Source: Neocallimastix lanati (nom. inval.) (taxonomy: Eukaryota; Neocallimastigomycota; Neocallimastigomycetes; Neocallimastigales; Neocallimastigaceae). Taken from it: a stretch of 57,500 bases of DNA. The stretch lies in the NCBI GenBank assembly GCA_016946835.1, contig JACVTC010000003.1, forward strand, positions 485,001 through 542,500, read 5' to 3'. Every line of letters starts with the position of its first letter. Within the stretch, counting starts at the first letter, position 1. Positions 36,855 through 48,958 of the stretch are shown piece after piece. A program made the translations under genes and the position numbers. The notes beneath the pieces were generated by a model. The model saw only the letters and a program-made list of their open reading frames with translations, searched no databases and had not been told where the DNA came from.

Positions 36855-38027
36855 TTATTCATAACATTGCTTTAAGATTTCTAAGATTTCTTCATGGGTA
36901 ACTTTTTTGTAACCACCACCTAAAACACAAGAATTAGCAATATCTGGTAACATTTCCTTAGTGGCACCAAGTTCCTTAAGAGTTGTAACCATTTCACATT
37001 CCTTAGCAAACTTTTCCATACAGGCAATACCTTCAAGAGCAACATCTTCCTTACTCTTACCAGTGTCATCAACATTCCAAATTACCTTTGCAAATCTGAC
37101 AAACTTATCAAGACCATACTTGTAGATGTAACGATAATATGGCATAGAGATTGCGCATAATCCCATACCATGAGCACAGTTAGTGTAAGCACTAAGTTGG
37201 TGTTCAATATTGTGAACTTCCCAATCTTCTTCCTTAGAACATCTTGGAATACCACATAAAGCCATTGCGGCACACCACATAATGTTACTTCTAGCTTCAT
37301 AATCAGTTGGATTTTTAACAGCAATTTTAGCAGAATGAATAACACTCTTATATAAACCTTCAATGATATAATCAGAAGTATTATCATCAAAACCACTGAA
37401 ATATTGTTCCATTAAATGAGACATACAATCGAAAATACCACTAACCATTTGATACTTTGAACAAGTGAAAGTATATTCTGGATTTAAGATAGAGAATCTT
37501 GGACAAAGATCAACTGGAAAGACTCTTCCTGATTTAATCTTATTAACAGTATCACTGATAACACTAGCAGCATCCATTTCACTACCAGTACCGACCATAG
37601 TAAGAACAGAAGCGATTGGAATAATTTTATGATTGCCTAATGGTTTGCAATCAACCCAGTAATGTTGGAAAACATCATCACCTTCATAATAAGCAGCAAC
37701 AGCCATACCTTTAGCACAATCAATAACACTACCACCACCAACAGCTACAATTAAATCAATGTTGTTTTCTTTAATAAGGTTAGCACCTTCAAGCATTTTA
37801 CTTAAAGCAGGGTTTGGTAAGATGTTATTACATTCGAAAACTTGCTTATCACATTTCTTTAAGATGGCGGTTACTTTATCATAAATACCATTCTTTTTGA
37901 TAGAACCACCACCGTAAGCGAATAATATTTTCTTACCATATTTATTTAATTCAGTTTCTAAATTATCTAATGAATTCTTACCAAAGAAAATCTTTGTTGG
38001 GTTTTCAAAAGTAAAATCGAATTTCAT
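36855..38027 (-). CDS. iron-containing alcohol dehydrogenase, copy 2
   Basis: Intronless 390-aa tandem paralogue of the gene 4604 bp away on the same strand. By eye there are about nine base differences in 1173 bp, six silent and three changing residues (D60, V94, C263 here). All features named for copy 1 are retained: the GGGS nucleotide motif (97-100), Asp200, His204, His276 and His286, and the NPALSKML segment. It should therefore catalyse the same aldehyde reduction. C263 replaces an Arg in a surface-like loop (PRRSKEED) before the third metal ligand and need not affect catalysis. The near-identity of coding sequence against strongly diverged distal flanks suggests gene conversion, or duplication followed by rapid turnover of intergenic AT DNA. 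Confidence 0.93.
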   Translation of the reverse strand: MKFDFTFENPTKIFFGKNSLDNLETELNKYGKKILFAYGGGSIKKNGIYDKVTAILKKCDKQVFECNNILPNPALSKMLEGANLIKENNIDLIVAVGGGSVIDCAKGMAVAAYYEGDDVFQHYWVDCKPLGNHKIIPIASVLTMVGTGSEMDAASVISDTVNKIKSGRVFPVDLCPRFSILNPEYTFTCSKYQMVSGIFDCMSHLMEQYFSGFDDNTSDYIIEGLYKSVIHSAKIAVKNPTDYEARSNIMWCAAMALCGIPRCSKEEDWEVHNIEHQLSAYTNCAHGMGLCAISMPYYRYIYKYGLDKFVRFAKVIWNVDDTGKSKEDVALEGIACMEKFAKECEMVTTLKELGATKEMLPDIANSCVLGGGYKKVTHEEILEILKQCYE

Positions 38028-38080
38028 TTTTATTTATTTAATTTAATGTATTAATTTACAATTAATATATCAATATGGTA
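38028..38080 (-). promoter_or_regulatory. 53-bp 5' flank conserved with ADH copy 1
   Basis: Identical to 33424-33476. Beyond it the alignment is patchy, with a shared phrase AATCCAATCAA about 70-80 bp further upstream in both copies. Confidence 0.5.
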
Positions 38081-38969
38081 GATGAATTAAAAAAGTTTTT
38101 TTTATTTTTTGAAAATAAAAATTATATTTATATATAATTTTTTATATAAATGTAAAATCCAATCAAATTTGAGAATGTACAAAGAAAATATTAAAATAGA
38201 TGATTTTTATTTTTGTTTTTATTTTTTTACTTTTAGATGGAGTAGATCCGCTTTTGTGAATAAAGAAAATTTTAATAATATTACTAATAGTTTAAGAAAT
38301 TATTTACTAATTAATACTTTTATACTAAACATTTTATTTTTAATTTTTAATTTATAGTTTTCATCAACTATACATTTATTGTATAAAATTTTATATACAA
38401 TTAATAATAAATTATTATTTATTCTTAAATATGTTAATAATTTATTAAAATATAAAATAAGTCATGTACAATATATTGTAATATATTCATATATGTGTTA
38501 AATTAATTAATTTTATATAATAAATAGATAATGATAATAGTATAAAAGTGATACATTTTTTTTTTCATAATAATTATTATAAGTTTTTTTTAATAGAAAT
38601 TACTAACATCTTTTTCATCTTTTTTTTTTTTTTTTTATTATTTTAATAGACAGTAATAAAAATTATTTGTAAATATATAATAATATTATTAATGATATTC
38701 AAAACTTTTGTTAATATTATTTAAAAAGAATTATTTTTATTTTTATTATTGTTATTTATATGTATAAATTTTTTATTAAACATTTTATTTTTGTTTTCAA
38801 TTATATTATAATATTTTAATATTTTGATTATATATAATAATTATTTAAAATAAAACTTATTGTAGTTTTATAATTTTGAGGAATTATTATATAACAATGT
38901 AATAAAACAAATAAAATATTTATTTTTACTTTTAAGAAATTTGTAAATAATTATAAAAAATATTACCCC

Positions 38970-39003
<34 letters not shown>

Positions 39004-39589
39004 GTTACAATTAAGTATTTATATTAAATTATATGGTTTATACAGAAGTATATACAATAATTTAGAAATAATCATTGAAAAATTTTAATAAAATTTGTAA
39101 TAAATCTTATAATGTTTATTTAAGCCAATTATTTAAATAATAAATAATGGAAACTTATCCGCAAAAATATAATATATTGATAAATTGAAAGATACATTAT
39201 TAAATAAGTAAATAAATAAATAAACCATAAAAAAAAAAAAAAAAAACAAATAAATGAATATAATTTAATAATTAATTTATAAAATAACTAATATATAAAT
39301 AAATATAAATTTGTACTTTAAATTATATTCAATTTTTAAAAATGTCTATAATATATGGATATTTTTTTTATTTTTACATTTAATAATTTTAAAGTTTTTA
39401 TTTTTTTATACCATGAATTAAACAAAGATTAACAGATAATTCTTTTTATTGGCTTTCAAATATATCAAGTAGTAAGCATTAATTATTAATATATAATAAT
39501 CATACATGTAAAATTTTTTTTGGAATTTTTTATTTTATTTTTATTTTATTTATTAAACAATATTAATCATTTTAGAACTTTCATTATTG
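38081..39589. other. AT-rich intergenic region
   Basis: No supportable gene. The 82-codon open frame at 38109-38357 lacks any family signature. A poly(T) of about 30 sits at 38972-39000 and poly(A) near 39228-39246. Confidence 0.6.
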
Positions 39590-41040
39590 ATAGTTATAAT
39601 TGAAGTAATATTGAAACTGTAAGAAAGACTTATGATACTGGTCATTATATCGATTTTCTTAACATATAATATGAAGTATTATTTTATACTATTTAAGATT
39701 AAGAAGATTTAATAAAAAAAAAAAAAAAAAGTTGATGATTTGAAAAAATAAAACTTTAGAAATAATTGGTTTAAGACCTATTTATTTCGGATTTACTTGT
39801 GGAAATGATATTTAATATAGAGAATAGACCTGTATAGAAAGAAAATACTAGAAATACTTAGAGAATACTAGGGAGAACATGAATCAAGAATAATTTTGTA
39901 TTATGGAGAATGATGAGAAGAAATTACCAATATATAGAAGATATTGATAGTACTATTGATAGAAACTTTATTTGAGTAATCCAATTGATTTTTTCAAAAA
40001 ATTCGTTAAATTATTATTATATTTCATGGTATTTTTTTAATTTTTTTTAAAAAAGTATATATTATAAAAAAAAAAAAAAAAAATCAAATATATATAGATG
40101 AAATATTTATAAAAAACGAAGAATATTCTCATAAACTTTTTATCGATGGGAATATCTTATTATTCGGAACATTTTGGGATTTGATAAACGATTCTATGAT
40201 ATATAATATATAAGTATTACTGAAGATAATAATGGATCATGATTAGGGGAATATAATATTGGTGTTAATTATATTGATAATAATCATAAATTGGCTTCTA
40301 TTGAAGTATTAAAATTTATTTTCTCTAAAGAATTTCAAAAAGAAATAGTAATAAAAAATTTTTATCATTATAGTGGAATAATGGAATTATTTAAAAAAAA
40401 TTTATAAATTTATAAATTGTGATATTATTAATAATATTCAATTTATTCACAGACCTATTAATATTAAAAGATATAAAAAAAATATGAACAATATGAATCT
40501 AAATTTTTGAATTATTTTTATGAATTTTTATATGAAGATAAAATATACTATTTAAATTTAAATGCTTTTTATTTTTATTAATGGTATTGATTGGATATAA
40601 CATTCTATATATTTTTTTTAATATATTCATTAATTACTTGAATTTTAAAATCAAAAGTAAGTATTTTCTTTGGGCCAAAAATAATGAAAAAATTTCAATA
40701 TATCTACTGTATATTATTGAAGAAATCTATATAATACTATCAATAATATTTCCACCTCTTAAACCGGTGGAAGTTACTGAGGAAACTCTATAAATTTTTA
40801 TCAATATACAAATAATTTAGTTAGAGTTATAATAATAATTATAGAAGTTTTATTTTTATTGATATTTTATTTAAATTGTATTATATTTATGATCACAAAT
40901 TTTAATATTATTCCAAATAATAGTATTGTCAAACATACGTTATATTTTCCATCTATAAACGGTATTACGTTAATTTTAGAATTAACCATCCATATTCTTA
41001 ATACAAAAAGTTATTATAAAGTATAAATTATTAATATTAA
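39590..41040 (+). pseudogene. relic of a solute-binding-domain membrane protein (copy A)
   Basis: Plus-strand pieces resemble a protein with an extracellular solute-binding (periplasmic-binding-protein type 2) domain. After a degraded 5' part (KTYDTGHYIDFLN near 39630) come EEYSHKLFIDGNILLFGTFW and DLINDSMIYN, then after a frameshift EDNNGS, LGEYNIGVNYIDNNHKLASI and EVLKFIFSKEFQKEIVIKNF. NIQFIHRP and short pieces follow, then hydrophobic segments (from 40581) with PPLKPVEVTEET and NLVRVIIIIIEVLFLLIFYL. The order (solute-binding domain, then membrane segments) recalls class C GPCR-like receptors that are numerous in gut fungi; that assignment is inference. At least five stops and frameshifts show it is dead. 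Confidence 0.5.
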
Positions 41041-41204
41041 CTATAGTATGTAAAAATTTAATTTACCAGTATCAAGAAAATTCTGAGATTTTATAGCAAT
41101 ATTTTTTTTTTTTTTTTTTTTTTTTTGGAAATTTCTTTATACTTTCATTTTAGCTTTTAACCAATAACAATCAATTTAGATATTTTAAATATAATACAAA
41201 GGTG

Positions 41205-41445
41205 ACTTTCTTTATTGATAATTATAAATGAAGTAGTACTGATTTCAATTATGACAGATATAGTTAAAAAACTATAATAAAGACTTATGATGCTATTTAT
41301 TATATTGACAGTCTTATCATATAATCATAAAGGATAATTTTATATCATTTAAGATGAAAAAAGAAAGTTTATGATATAAAATAAAAAACTTTAGAAATTG
41401 GCTAAAGATTTATTAATTTCAGATTCAAAGTTAAAGTTTATTATT
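41205..41445 (+). pseudogene. relic of the same family (copy B, 5' part)
   Basis: The segment around AAAGACTTATGATGCTATTT and the later AAACTTTAGAAATTGG aligns with 39625-39770 of copy A, including the KTYD start and the AAAACTTTAGAAAT stretch. Only this 5' part is recognisable. Confidence 0.45.
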
Positions 41446-41880
41446 AACATTATAAAAATTTATGAATATAAAATTTTTTATTTTTTATTTTTTTTTATTA
41501 TTACTTTTTTTTCATTTTTTTTTTATTATTATTGACGAATTTTAATATTGTTATTTTATTTTTTATATTATTATTACCTTTTATTATTATTATTACTTTA
41601 TTTTATTTTTATTATTGTTATTGTTATTTTTTTTTGAATTAGAAAATTTTAAAATCGTAATTAAATATTTAATTAAAGAGAATTAAATTTTATATTTTCT
41701 ATTAAAATTATTTTATTATATAATGTATTATAAAATAATATATATATTATTTTTTTTATAATTAAAACTATTTTATCAGTCAAAAAATGTCAATTGATTT
41801 CAATATATATATTATAATTATCCTTATATATTCTTTTTATTAAATATTCTTCAAATTTTAATTTAAATATTAAAATATAC

Positions 41881-41916
<36 letters not shown>

Positions 41917-42924
41917 ATATATATATTTGTTTATATTGGAAAATTACTAAATTTTAAAATATTATGGTACATTATACATTTTTATATTATTTAAAATATA
42001 TATATATATATAACAAATCTTAAAATTTATACTAAATCATAATATTTGTGTTGATGAAGAATCATAAAAAATTTTGTAAAATACGAATTGTATACAAATT
42101 AATAAATGTAAACGTTGAATAATTAAAATTATATTTTAGTATTTTTAATTATGAAATTATATTAAAAATTATTTCTAAGCTTTATTATATATCACTATAT
42201 ATTAAAATAGTAAGTAGTTATATTAAAATATTAATATAACCATGTCAAGAAATTATTTATTTAGCTTTTATTATCATAATTGTATTGTGAATTGATTAAG
42301 TAAAAAAAAAATAAATTATATTTAATTTGACCTTTTGAAACTATCATAAAACTTTTTTCTCATACTTCCGGAAAATATTTTATATATTTTATAATTTATT
42401 ATTTAATTAGTTGTTCTTGTAATTGAAATAAACTATTTAATGAGTTTTTACGTAAAGTATTATAATTATAAATATTAATAATTATTATTTAAGGAAATAT
42501 TTAATTACTATATAAAGATAAATATAAAATAATAAGAATCTAATTAAAACATTAATTTATGTTATTATTTTATTAATTATAATTAATACATAGAAATCAA
42601 GCCACATATCAAAACATTAAATCATTAGATTTAAATTTGATTTATAACATTAATTTATGGTTGAATAATTAATTATATTTTATATTGAAATTTAATTTTA
42701 TATCAATATATTATATTACTTTAAAGTATATCTATATTCCAAAAAAAAAATAATGTGTTATTATATTCTTATTTTTAATAATAATAAAGTTTGAATAATA
42801 ATATATTTAAATATTCTAAAAGAAAATAATAATCAAATAATCAAATATTATTTTTATTTTATAAGAAGCTGTAAAATAATTCTTTTTTAAAAGTTAGAAT
42901 TAAAGGTAATTTGGTTTATATTTA
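41446..42924. other. AT-rich intergenic region
   Basis: No gene seen. It has TTA and TTATTG low-complexity blocks near 41500-41635, an ATT array at 41884-41914, and no other clear structure. Confidence 0.6.
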
Positions 42925-43400
42925 ATATTTAATTAAATTTACACTTTTTTTTTTTTTTTTTTTTTTTTTTCTGAAATGTTGAATAATTATAAATGGGCTT
43001 CAATTTAAGTATTAAAATTAGGAAAATATATATTTTACCAATAATATATCCACCTATTAAACCGGTAGAAAAGAGACTAATGTAAATTTTTATTGATATG
43101 AAATTGTTCATAATAATTTAGTTAGAGCTATAATAATAATTATAGAAATTTTATTTTTCTTAATACTTTATTATTTTCTTAATATTTTATTAAACGTTAT
43201 ACTATATCTTTGATAATACATTTTTATCTTAATCTAAATAATAGTAAATGCTAAAATAAATGTAATACCATCTATGGAGGTAAAATATAACATATTTTTG
43301 ATAATACCATTATTTGGATTAACTCCATAAATGATATTACAATATTTTTTAGCATTTATTGTACATATTATTTATACAAAATAATTAACATATCTAATGA
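42925..43400 (+). pseudogene. relic of the same family (copy C, 3' part)
   Basis: It aligns colinearly with copy A from about 40725 onward: CACCTATTAAACCGGTAGAA against CACCTCTTAAACCGGTGGAA, then the shared TAATTTAGTTAGAGYTATAATAATAATTATAGAA and similar following sequence. The protein piece PPIKPVEK matches PPLKPVEV. The minus-strand open frame here is a shadow. Confidence 0.5.
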
Positions 43401-43630
43401 TTTACACCATGTTCAATAATTATAATAAATATAATATAATATATATACTTGTATTATATAAAAGTTTGGTTTGAAATTGATAAAAATAAAAAATTGTAAA
43501 AATTGTATATAGTACATAATAAATAATACAAATGATTTACAAAAATTAAATATTGTATAATATATATCTCAAATAAAATAAGTAATAATTATAAATTATA
43601 AATACTTTTAATTTTAATTTAGTTAAATTT

Positions 43631-43742
43631 TCTACTTTTCTTTAGTAGATTCTTTTTTTTTTTTTTTTTTTTTTTCTACTTTTCTTTAGTTGATTCTTTT
43701 TTTTTTTTTTTTTTTTCTCTACAGTTCTTTAGTTGATTCTTA
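43631..43742. repeat. three tandem units with poly(T) spacers
   Basis: TTCTACTTTTCTTTAGTAGA, TTCTACTTTTCTTTAGTTGA and CTACAGTTCTTTAGTTGATT are each followed or preceded by a T run of 20 or more. Confidence 0.75.
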
Positions 43743-44292
43743 TAAAAACCAATTCCAATAAATTATATTTATTATTATTATTTTTTTTTTAATTGAATAA
43801 AACATCTTTTTTTTTTTTTTTTTTTATTAATAAAATATTATTTATATTTATATATATTGATTTAAAAACAATAGTTGAGTAGAACATAAATAGAAATAAA
43901 TATATTTTGATGTTTTGGTTATTTTGTTCTATTAAATTTAATTTTTTCTCATGTGTTTTATTATGAATATACTTTAAATATATTTTAATATATTGATTTA
44001 ATTAATTATTATATACATTTAATTACAAAGAAATTTTTAATACATTATTCATTAAATTAAAAAAATTTCTGATTGAAACAAGAAAAAAAGGAAAAAAGGA
44101 AGAAAAATGAAAGAAAAACTTGGTAATTTAAATAATAATACTATTATTATTTAAATATCAAATATTATTATGATTATTATAAATATTTTTTAAAGGTTTT
44201 TTTTATCTTCTACTTCTTATTATTTTAATTATTTTAAAATGCGTGATTTGCGTTTTTGATTTTTAATTTAGCTTTTTATTATTTTAAATAAA

Positions 44293-44433
<141 letters not shown>

Positions 44434-44811
44434 TATGTAAAAAAAAAAAAAAAAAAGAATTTTTATCGAAAATAAACAGTATAAATTTTTTATTTAAATT
44501 AATTTTTTAATATATATTTAGAACTTCTTAAACACGATTGCTCGTAATATTTTTAATACAAGCCTTATTAAAGGCAGTACAAAAAAAGAATATAATACAT
44601 ATTATTTAAACTTTGAATAATTTTGTATTAAAAAAATAAATATGTGTATATAAAAAGGAGAAATTTTTTTTTCGTTTTATTGTTTTGTATTTAATAAAAT
44701 CTAACAAAAAATAAATATTAATATTATTAAAAGTTAAAAGTTTTTTATCAAAAAAACAACAAAAAAAAAAAAAAAACATATATTATAAAAAAAATAATAA
44801 CAATAATAAAA

Positions 44812-46017
44812 ATGAAAATAGAATATAATAAAGATGAATTTACTTTAGAGCAAATTGAAAATGAAATTAATGAATCAATGGATGGAGGATTAAATTTGAA
44901 AATGAAGGAAAAGGATGAGAAAGGTAATACTCGTTTTATGACTGCTGTTTTATATGATAGTTCAAAAGTAGCTAATTTAATAATAGAATATGCCAATCGT
45001 AATAAAATTGTTTTGAATTTGAATGAAAAAATAAAATCTTCATCCAATTCATATTATCCTATTGAACAAGCAGTTCATAATGGAAATGTAGAGTTGGTTA
45101 ATTTAATTATTAATTACGCTAATACAAACAATATAGTATTGGAATTTAATGATATAGTAAGTTTAGTAGAAAGTATTTTCAAAGGATCTAATAATATTAA
45201 TTTGATTATTACTGTCCTCGATTATATAAGTGATATAAATAATAGAAATAAATTAATTGTTAATAAAGTCTTGAATGGAATTTTCCTAACTACTATTAAA
45301 AATGATAATCTTAATAGTCTTAAATTAATAGTTGATTATGCTAATATAAAAAATAACGTATTAAATTTAAACGAATCATATTTATTAAATATTTATGGTG
45401 AATATGATTTTTTAAGTCGTAGAATCGTTAAATTCTTGTATATCAAGAATATGTTGAAACAAATAAAAATAACTTTTCAAATTGGTAATCAAAAACTATT
45501 AAAAAAAGGACTTTTAGATAGATGTGGAAAAATTGCTGAAAGATGTTCATATTTGAATGATTACCCACAATTGGTTATCGCTACTAAGAATTTTCAAGCA
45601 GAAAATGATTTAGAAGAAATAGATATTATCCAAGGTGACATTATAGTAGTTATGGATTGGTATACTGAAGAAGGAAATAAAGAAGGTTGGATAACAGGTT
45701 ATAAAAAAGGTAATATTAAAAAAATAGGTTTAATCCCTAAGGTATTTGTTAAGCCTTTAGTTATTGCTACCAGAAATTATTTAACTGAAGAGCCTGATGA
45801 ATTATCTCTTTTCAAAAATGATATTTTAGTTGTAACTAATTGGGAACACAACGATGGTTGGGTTTATGGCTATAAAAAAGATAATAGAGACCAAAAAGGA
45901 AAATTCCCTAAAGTTTTTGTTGATTGGAATATACATGTAAGTAATAGCGATAACTTTGAAGCTGGTGAAGCTAGTGAACTTCCTTCGTATGATGAAGTTA
46001 TGAAAAGAGAGCTTTAA
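44812..46017 (+). CDS. ankyrin-like protein with two C-terminal SH3 domains
   Basis: Intronless 401-aa ORF, start context AATAAAAATGAA, stop TAA. Residues about 35-215 form degenerate ankyrin-type helical repeats spaced about 35-45 residues: GNTRFMTAVLYDSSKVANLI, PIEQAVHNGNVELVNLIINY and DNLNSLKLIVDYANIKNNVL. Two SH3 domains follow: residues 253-315 (LVIATKNFQAENDLEEIDII, GWITGYKKGN, GLIPKVFV) and 315-372 (LVIATRNYLTEEPDELSLFK, GWVYGYKKD, GKFPKVFV). Both keep the ALYDY-like start, the acidic RT loop, the Trp of the ligand groove and the terminal P-x-x-(F/Y)V. The tail has LPSYDEV, a PxY-like motif. This is probably a cytosolic scaffold that binds proline-rich partners; the partner is unknown. 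No signal peptide or TM segment. Confidence 0.85.
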   Translation: MKIEYNKDEFTLEQIENEINESMDGGLNLKMKEKDEKGNTRFMTAVLYDSSKVANLIIEYANRNKIVLNLNEKIKSSSNSYYPIEQAVHNGNVELVNLIINYANTNNIVLEFNDIVSLVESIFKGSNNINLIITVLDYISDINNRNKLIVNKVLNGIFLTTIKNDNLNSLKLIVDYANIKNNVLNLNESYLLNIYGEYDFLSRRIVKFLYIKNMLKQIKITFQIGNQKLLKKGLLDRCGKIAERCSYLNDYPQLVIATKNFQAENDLEEIDIIQGDIIVVMDWYTEEGNKEGWITGYKKGNIKKIGLIPKVFVKPLVIATRNYLTEEPDELSLFKNDILVVTNWEHNDGWVYGYKKDNRDQKGKFPKVFVDWNIHVSNSDNFEAGEASELPSYDEVMKREL

Positions 46018-46030
46018 ATAAAAATGTCAT

Positions 46031-46157
<127 letters not shown>

Positions 46158-47320
46158 AATTAATATAATTAAAAAAATAATTAAAATTTTTTCAGGTTTA
46201 TAAATTTTATAATTATTATAATTATATAATTATTATTATTTTTAAATCATCTTATGGAAAATATATGAATAATAATGATAATTGATAACTACTTTATAGT
46301 ATTTATTCATATTTTTAATATATTTGTTTATTATGTAATAAATTATAAGGTAAATTTCAATGTAAAAAAAAAAAATTTTAGACAAAAACAAGTTTTTTTT
46401 TTTTTTTTTTTTTAGTTTAATTAATTTAAAAGTATTCATGAATACCTGTACTAAAATAATATTAAAATACTAAAACATAATTCTATGTTTTATAACAATT
46501 ATTAATATTTACTTTTTCATAATAAAATTATATTTATTTAATTCCATTAATATATTTATATTTTATAACAAACATATCTTTTAAACAATAAATCTAATTA
46601 ATTATGAATATTATTTTAAAAATATGTTAATTTTATTAAATATATTAAATATTATTTAAACTTTTTGCCTATTTTTTAATTATTTTATAATTTTGATATA
46701 ATATATATTATAAATATAATATAGTATATTTAAATTTATTTATTATATTATGTATAATAAATTAAAATAATACTAAATTATATAGAAAATAATACTATTT
46801 AGAAGTAATTTTAATACTATTAAAATATTTTTAAAGTAATTTTATTTAAATTATTTTAAAAAATTAAATTTACAATAATTTATTACTATTATTATTATAT
46901 TCATATTTATTAAAATCAATTAAATAAATAATTGTTTTATTTTTAGTTATCCTTTTATTCTTTTATAATCATTTTATGTTTACCAAAAAAGAATAAAGAA
47001 ATAAAAATAAAAAATCTTAGAATATATTTAAAAAAAGTAAAGTATTATCTATTTTACATTAAATTTGTGAAAATACTTTAGAATAATTTAATCATAACAT
47101 TGTACGTTGTAGTGTATTAGTTTTTAATATTCATAAAAAAAAAAAAAATTAAGTACGTTAATAATAAATATTTTTGTAATTTAATGATAATGTTATAAAT
47201 TTTTATACTTTGATAAAATAAAAATAATATTAATTAAAATATTTTTATAATAAAGAAAAATAATCTAGTTCTTAATGTTAAAAAAAAAAAAAAAAAACAT
47301 AATAAATTATTTTTCTTTTT

Positions 47321-47465
47321 TCATAATAAATAATTATCATTAAAAATTTTTATACATAAAATTATAAAAATATTTTTTATAAATTATATGAATTTTATTT
47401 AAAATGTTAGAGTTTTTTATTTTTTAGCATTTTTTTATTCTTTAACATTTTTTATTTTTTATTTT

Positions 47466-47501
<36 letters not shown>

Positions 47502-47611
47502 AACATTAAGAACTATTTTCCTAATAAATAATTGGCATTAAAAAAATTTATACTTAAAATTATAAAAATATTTTTTATTAATTATATTAATTTTATTCAA
47601 AATGTTATAAT
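47321..47611. repeat. diverged direct repeat, about 92 bp, 198 bp apart
   Basis: TAATAAATAATTATCATTAA and AAATTATAAAAATATTTTTT in the first copy recur as TAATAAATAATTGGCATTAA and AAATTATAAAAATATTTTTT in the second. Confidence 0.7.
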
Positions 47612-48141
47612 TTATATAATTAAACCTTCAAATGAAGAAATAATAATATTTATTTTTAAATACTTTAATATATATATCTATTAATAAAAAAATAATTGTA
47701 ATTGAAACAATTATTTTTTTTAATAGTAAAATAATTTTATTTATTTTTAAATAATTATTTCTTATAATAATATTAATGATGAAATTATATATTTTAGTTA
47801 ATTTTTTAAATAAAAAATTTAAAAAAATCTTTTTTTTTAAATTTAGTAATTAATAAATATAAAAAAATTATTTAATTTATACAATAATAAATATATAAAT
47901 AAAAAGAATATAAAAATTATTTCTCTAATGTAAAAATACTTTCATTTTATTTCTTATTTATTAATAATTATTTATTAGAAATTATTATTTTATATATGAT
48001 TTTTATAATATTAAAATTTATTGATATTTAAAAGGTAAGCTTGGCTCTAATTATAATATTTTATTAGAAAGTTTGTATTTATTACTGTATAAATTTAACC
48101 ATTTGAAAAATTAATAATTTTATATTTGAATATGTTATTAA

Positions 48142-48235
48142 AAGAACATTATTTGATAATGAATATTATTATAAGAACATTATTTGAAAATGAATATTAT
48201 TATAAGAACATTATTTGATAATTTAATTTCTATGA
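48142..48235. repeat. 31-bp tandem repeat, about 2.7 copies
   Basis: AAGAACATTATTTGATAATG recurs at 48142, 48173 and 48204, with one internal A/T change in the second copy. Confidence 0.85.
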
Positions 48236-48480
48236 TGGAATTAATTAAAACATATTTGAATTAATTTAAAGTAATTCATTACAAATAAAAATATATATAT
48301 TTTATATTTTTATTACTAAAATAATAAAAAGGATCCTTTTTTATATTTCATTTCTACTGATTAATGATTAATTAACAAATTATGATTCTAAATATTATTT
48401 ATTTTATTTTATAAATAACAAAATTCATTAAAATTTTATTTTTTTTTTATATAAATATGTACGTATATAAAATTTAATTT

Positions 48481-48636
48481 AATATACTAATCTAAAATAT
48501 TTAAAAATAAAACTTTTAGTTTTTATTTATGTATGTTTAACAAAATTGATTAAATAATTAATATACTAATCTAAAATACTTAAAAATAAAATTTTTGGTT
48601 TTTTACAAAGTTACACAATTTAATTATATATTTTTT

Positions 48637-48637
<1 letters not shown>
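48481..48637. repeat. 79-bp tandem duplication
   Basis: AATATACTAATCTAAAATAT and the following TTAAAAATAAAA block at 48481 recur at 48560 with few changes. Confidence 0.8.
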
Positions 48638-48671
<34 letters not shown>

Positions 48672-48958
48672 TTGTTGTTGTTGTTTTTGTTTTGTTTTTT
48701 ATATTACTTTTATATTATTCGAAACTCCTGGAGTATTATTAATTTAAATAGAATTTAAATAATTTGACAAATCTCAATATATACTCTAATTTAATATCTA
48801 TATATAATAAATATATATATTAATGTTCTTTACAGTATTTCCTATAAAAAGACCATTTTTTCATTATATTTTTTAAAAAACTAATATTATTAATTAATTA
48901 ATAATATAATTAATTTAAGTTTAGAAAAAAAAAAAAATGAATAGTTTTTAATTTTTAG

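Larger units (their letters stand above)
46158..48936. other. AT-rich intergenic region with local duplications
   Basis: No gene found. It contains a diverged direct repeat of about 92 bp (47321-47412 and 47519-47611), an inverted pair TAGTTCTTAATGTT (about 47268 and 47500), a 31-bp tandem repeat (48142-48235), a 79-bp tandem duplication (48481-48637), and poly(T) tracts near 47470-47500 and 48641-48670. The first exon of the sugar porter should lie in its last part but could not be identified. Confidence 0.6.

Noticed and set aside
38109-38357. 82-codon plus-strand open frame upstream of ADH copy 2
   Set aside because: AT-driven composition, no family motif, and it overlaps the probable ADH promoter region.
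44748-45047. 99-codon minus-strand open frame overlapping the ankyrin/SH3 start
   Set aside because: Antisense shadow; the plus-strand frame has clear domains.
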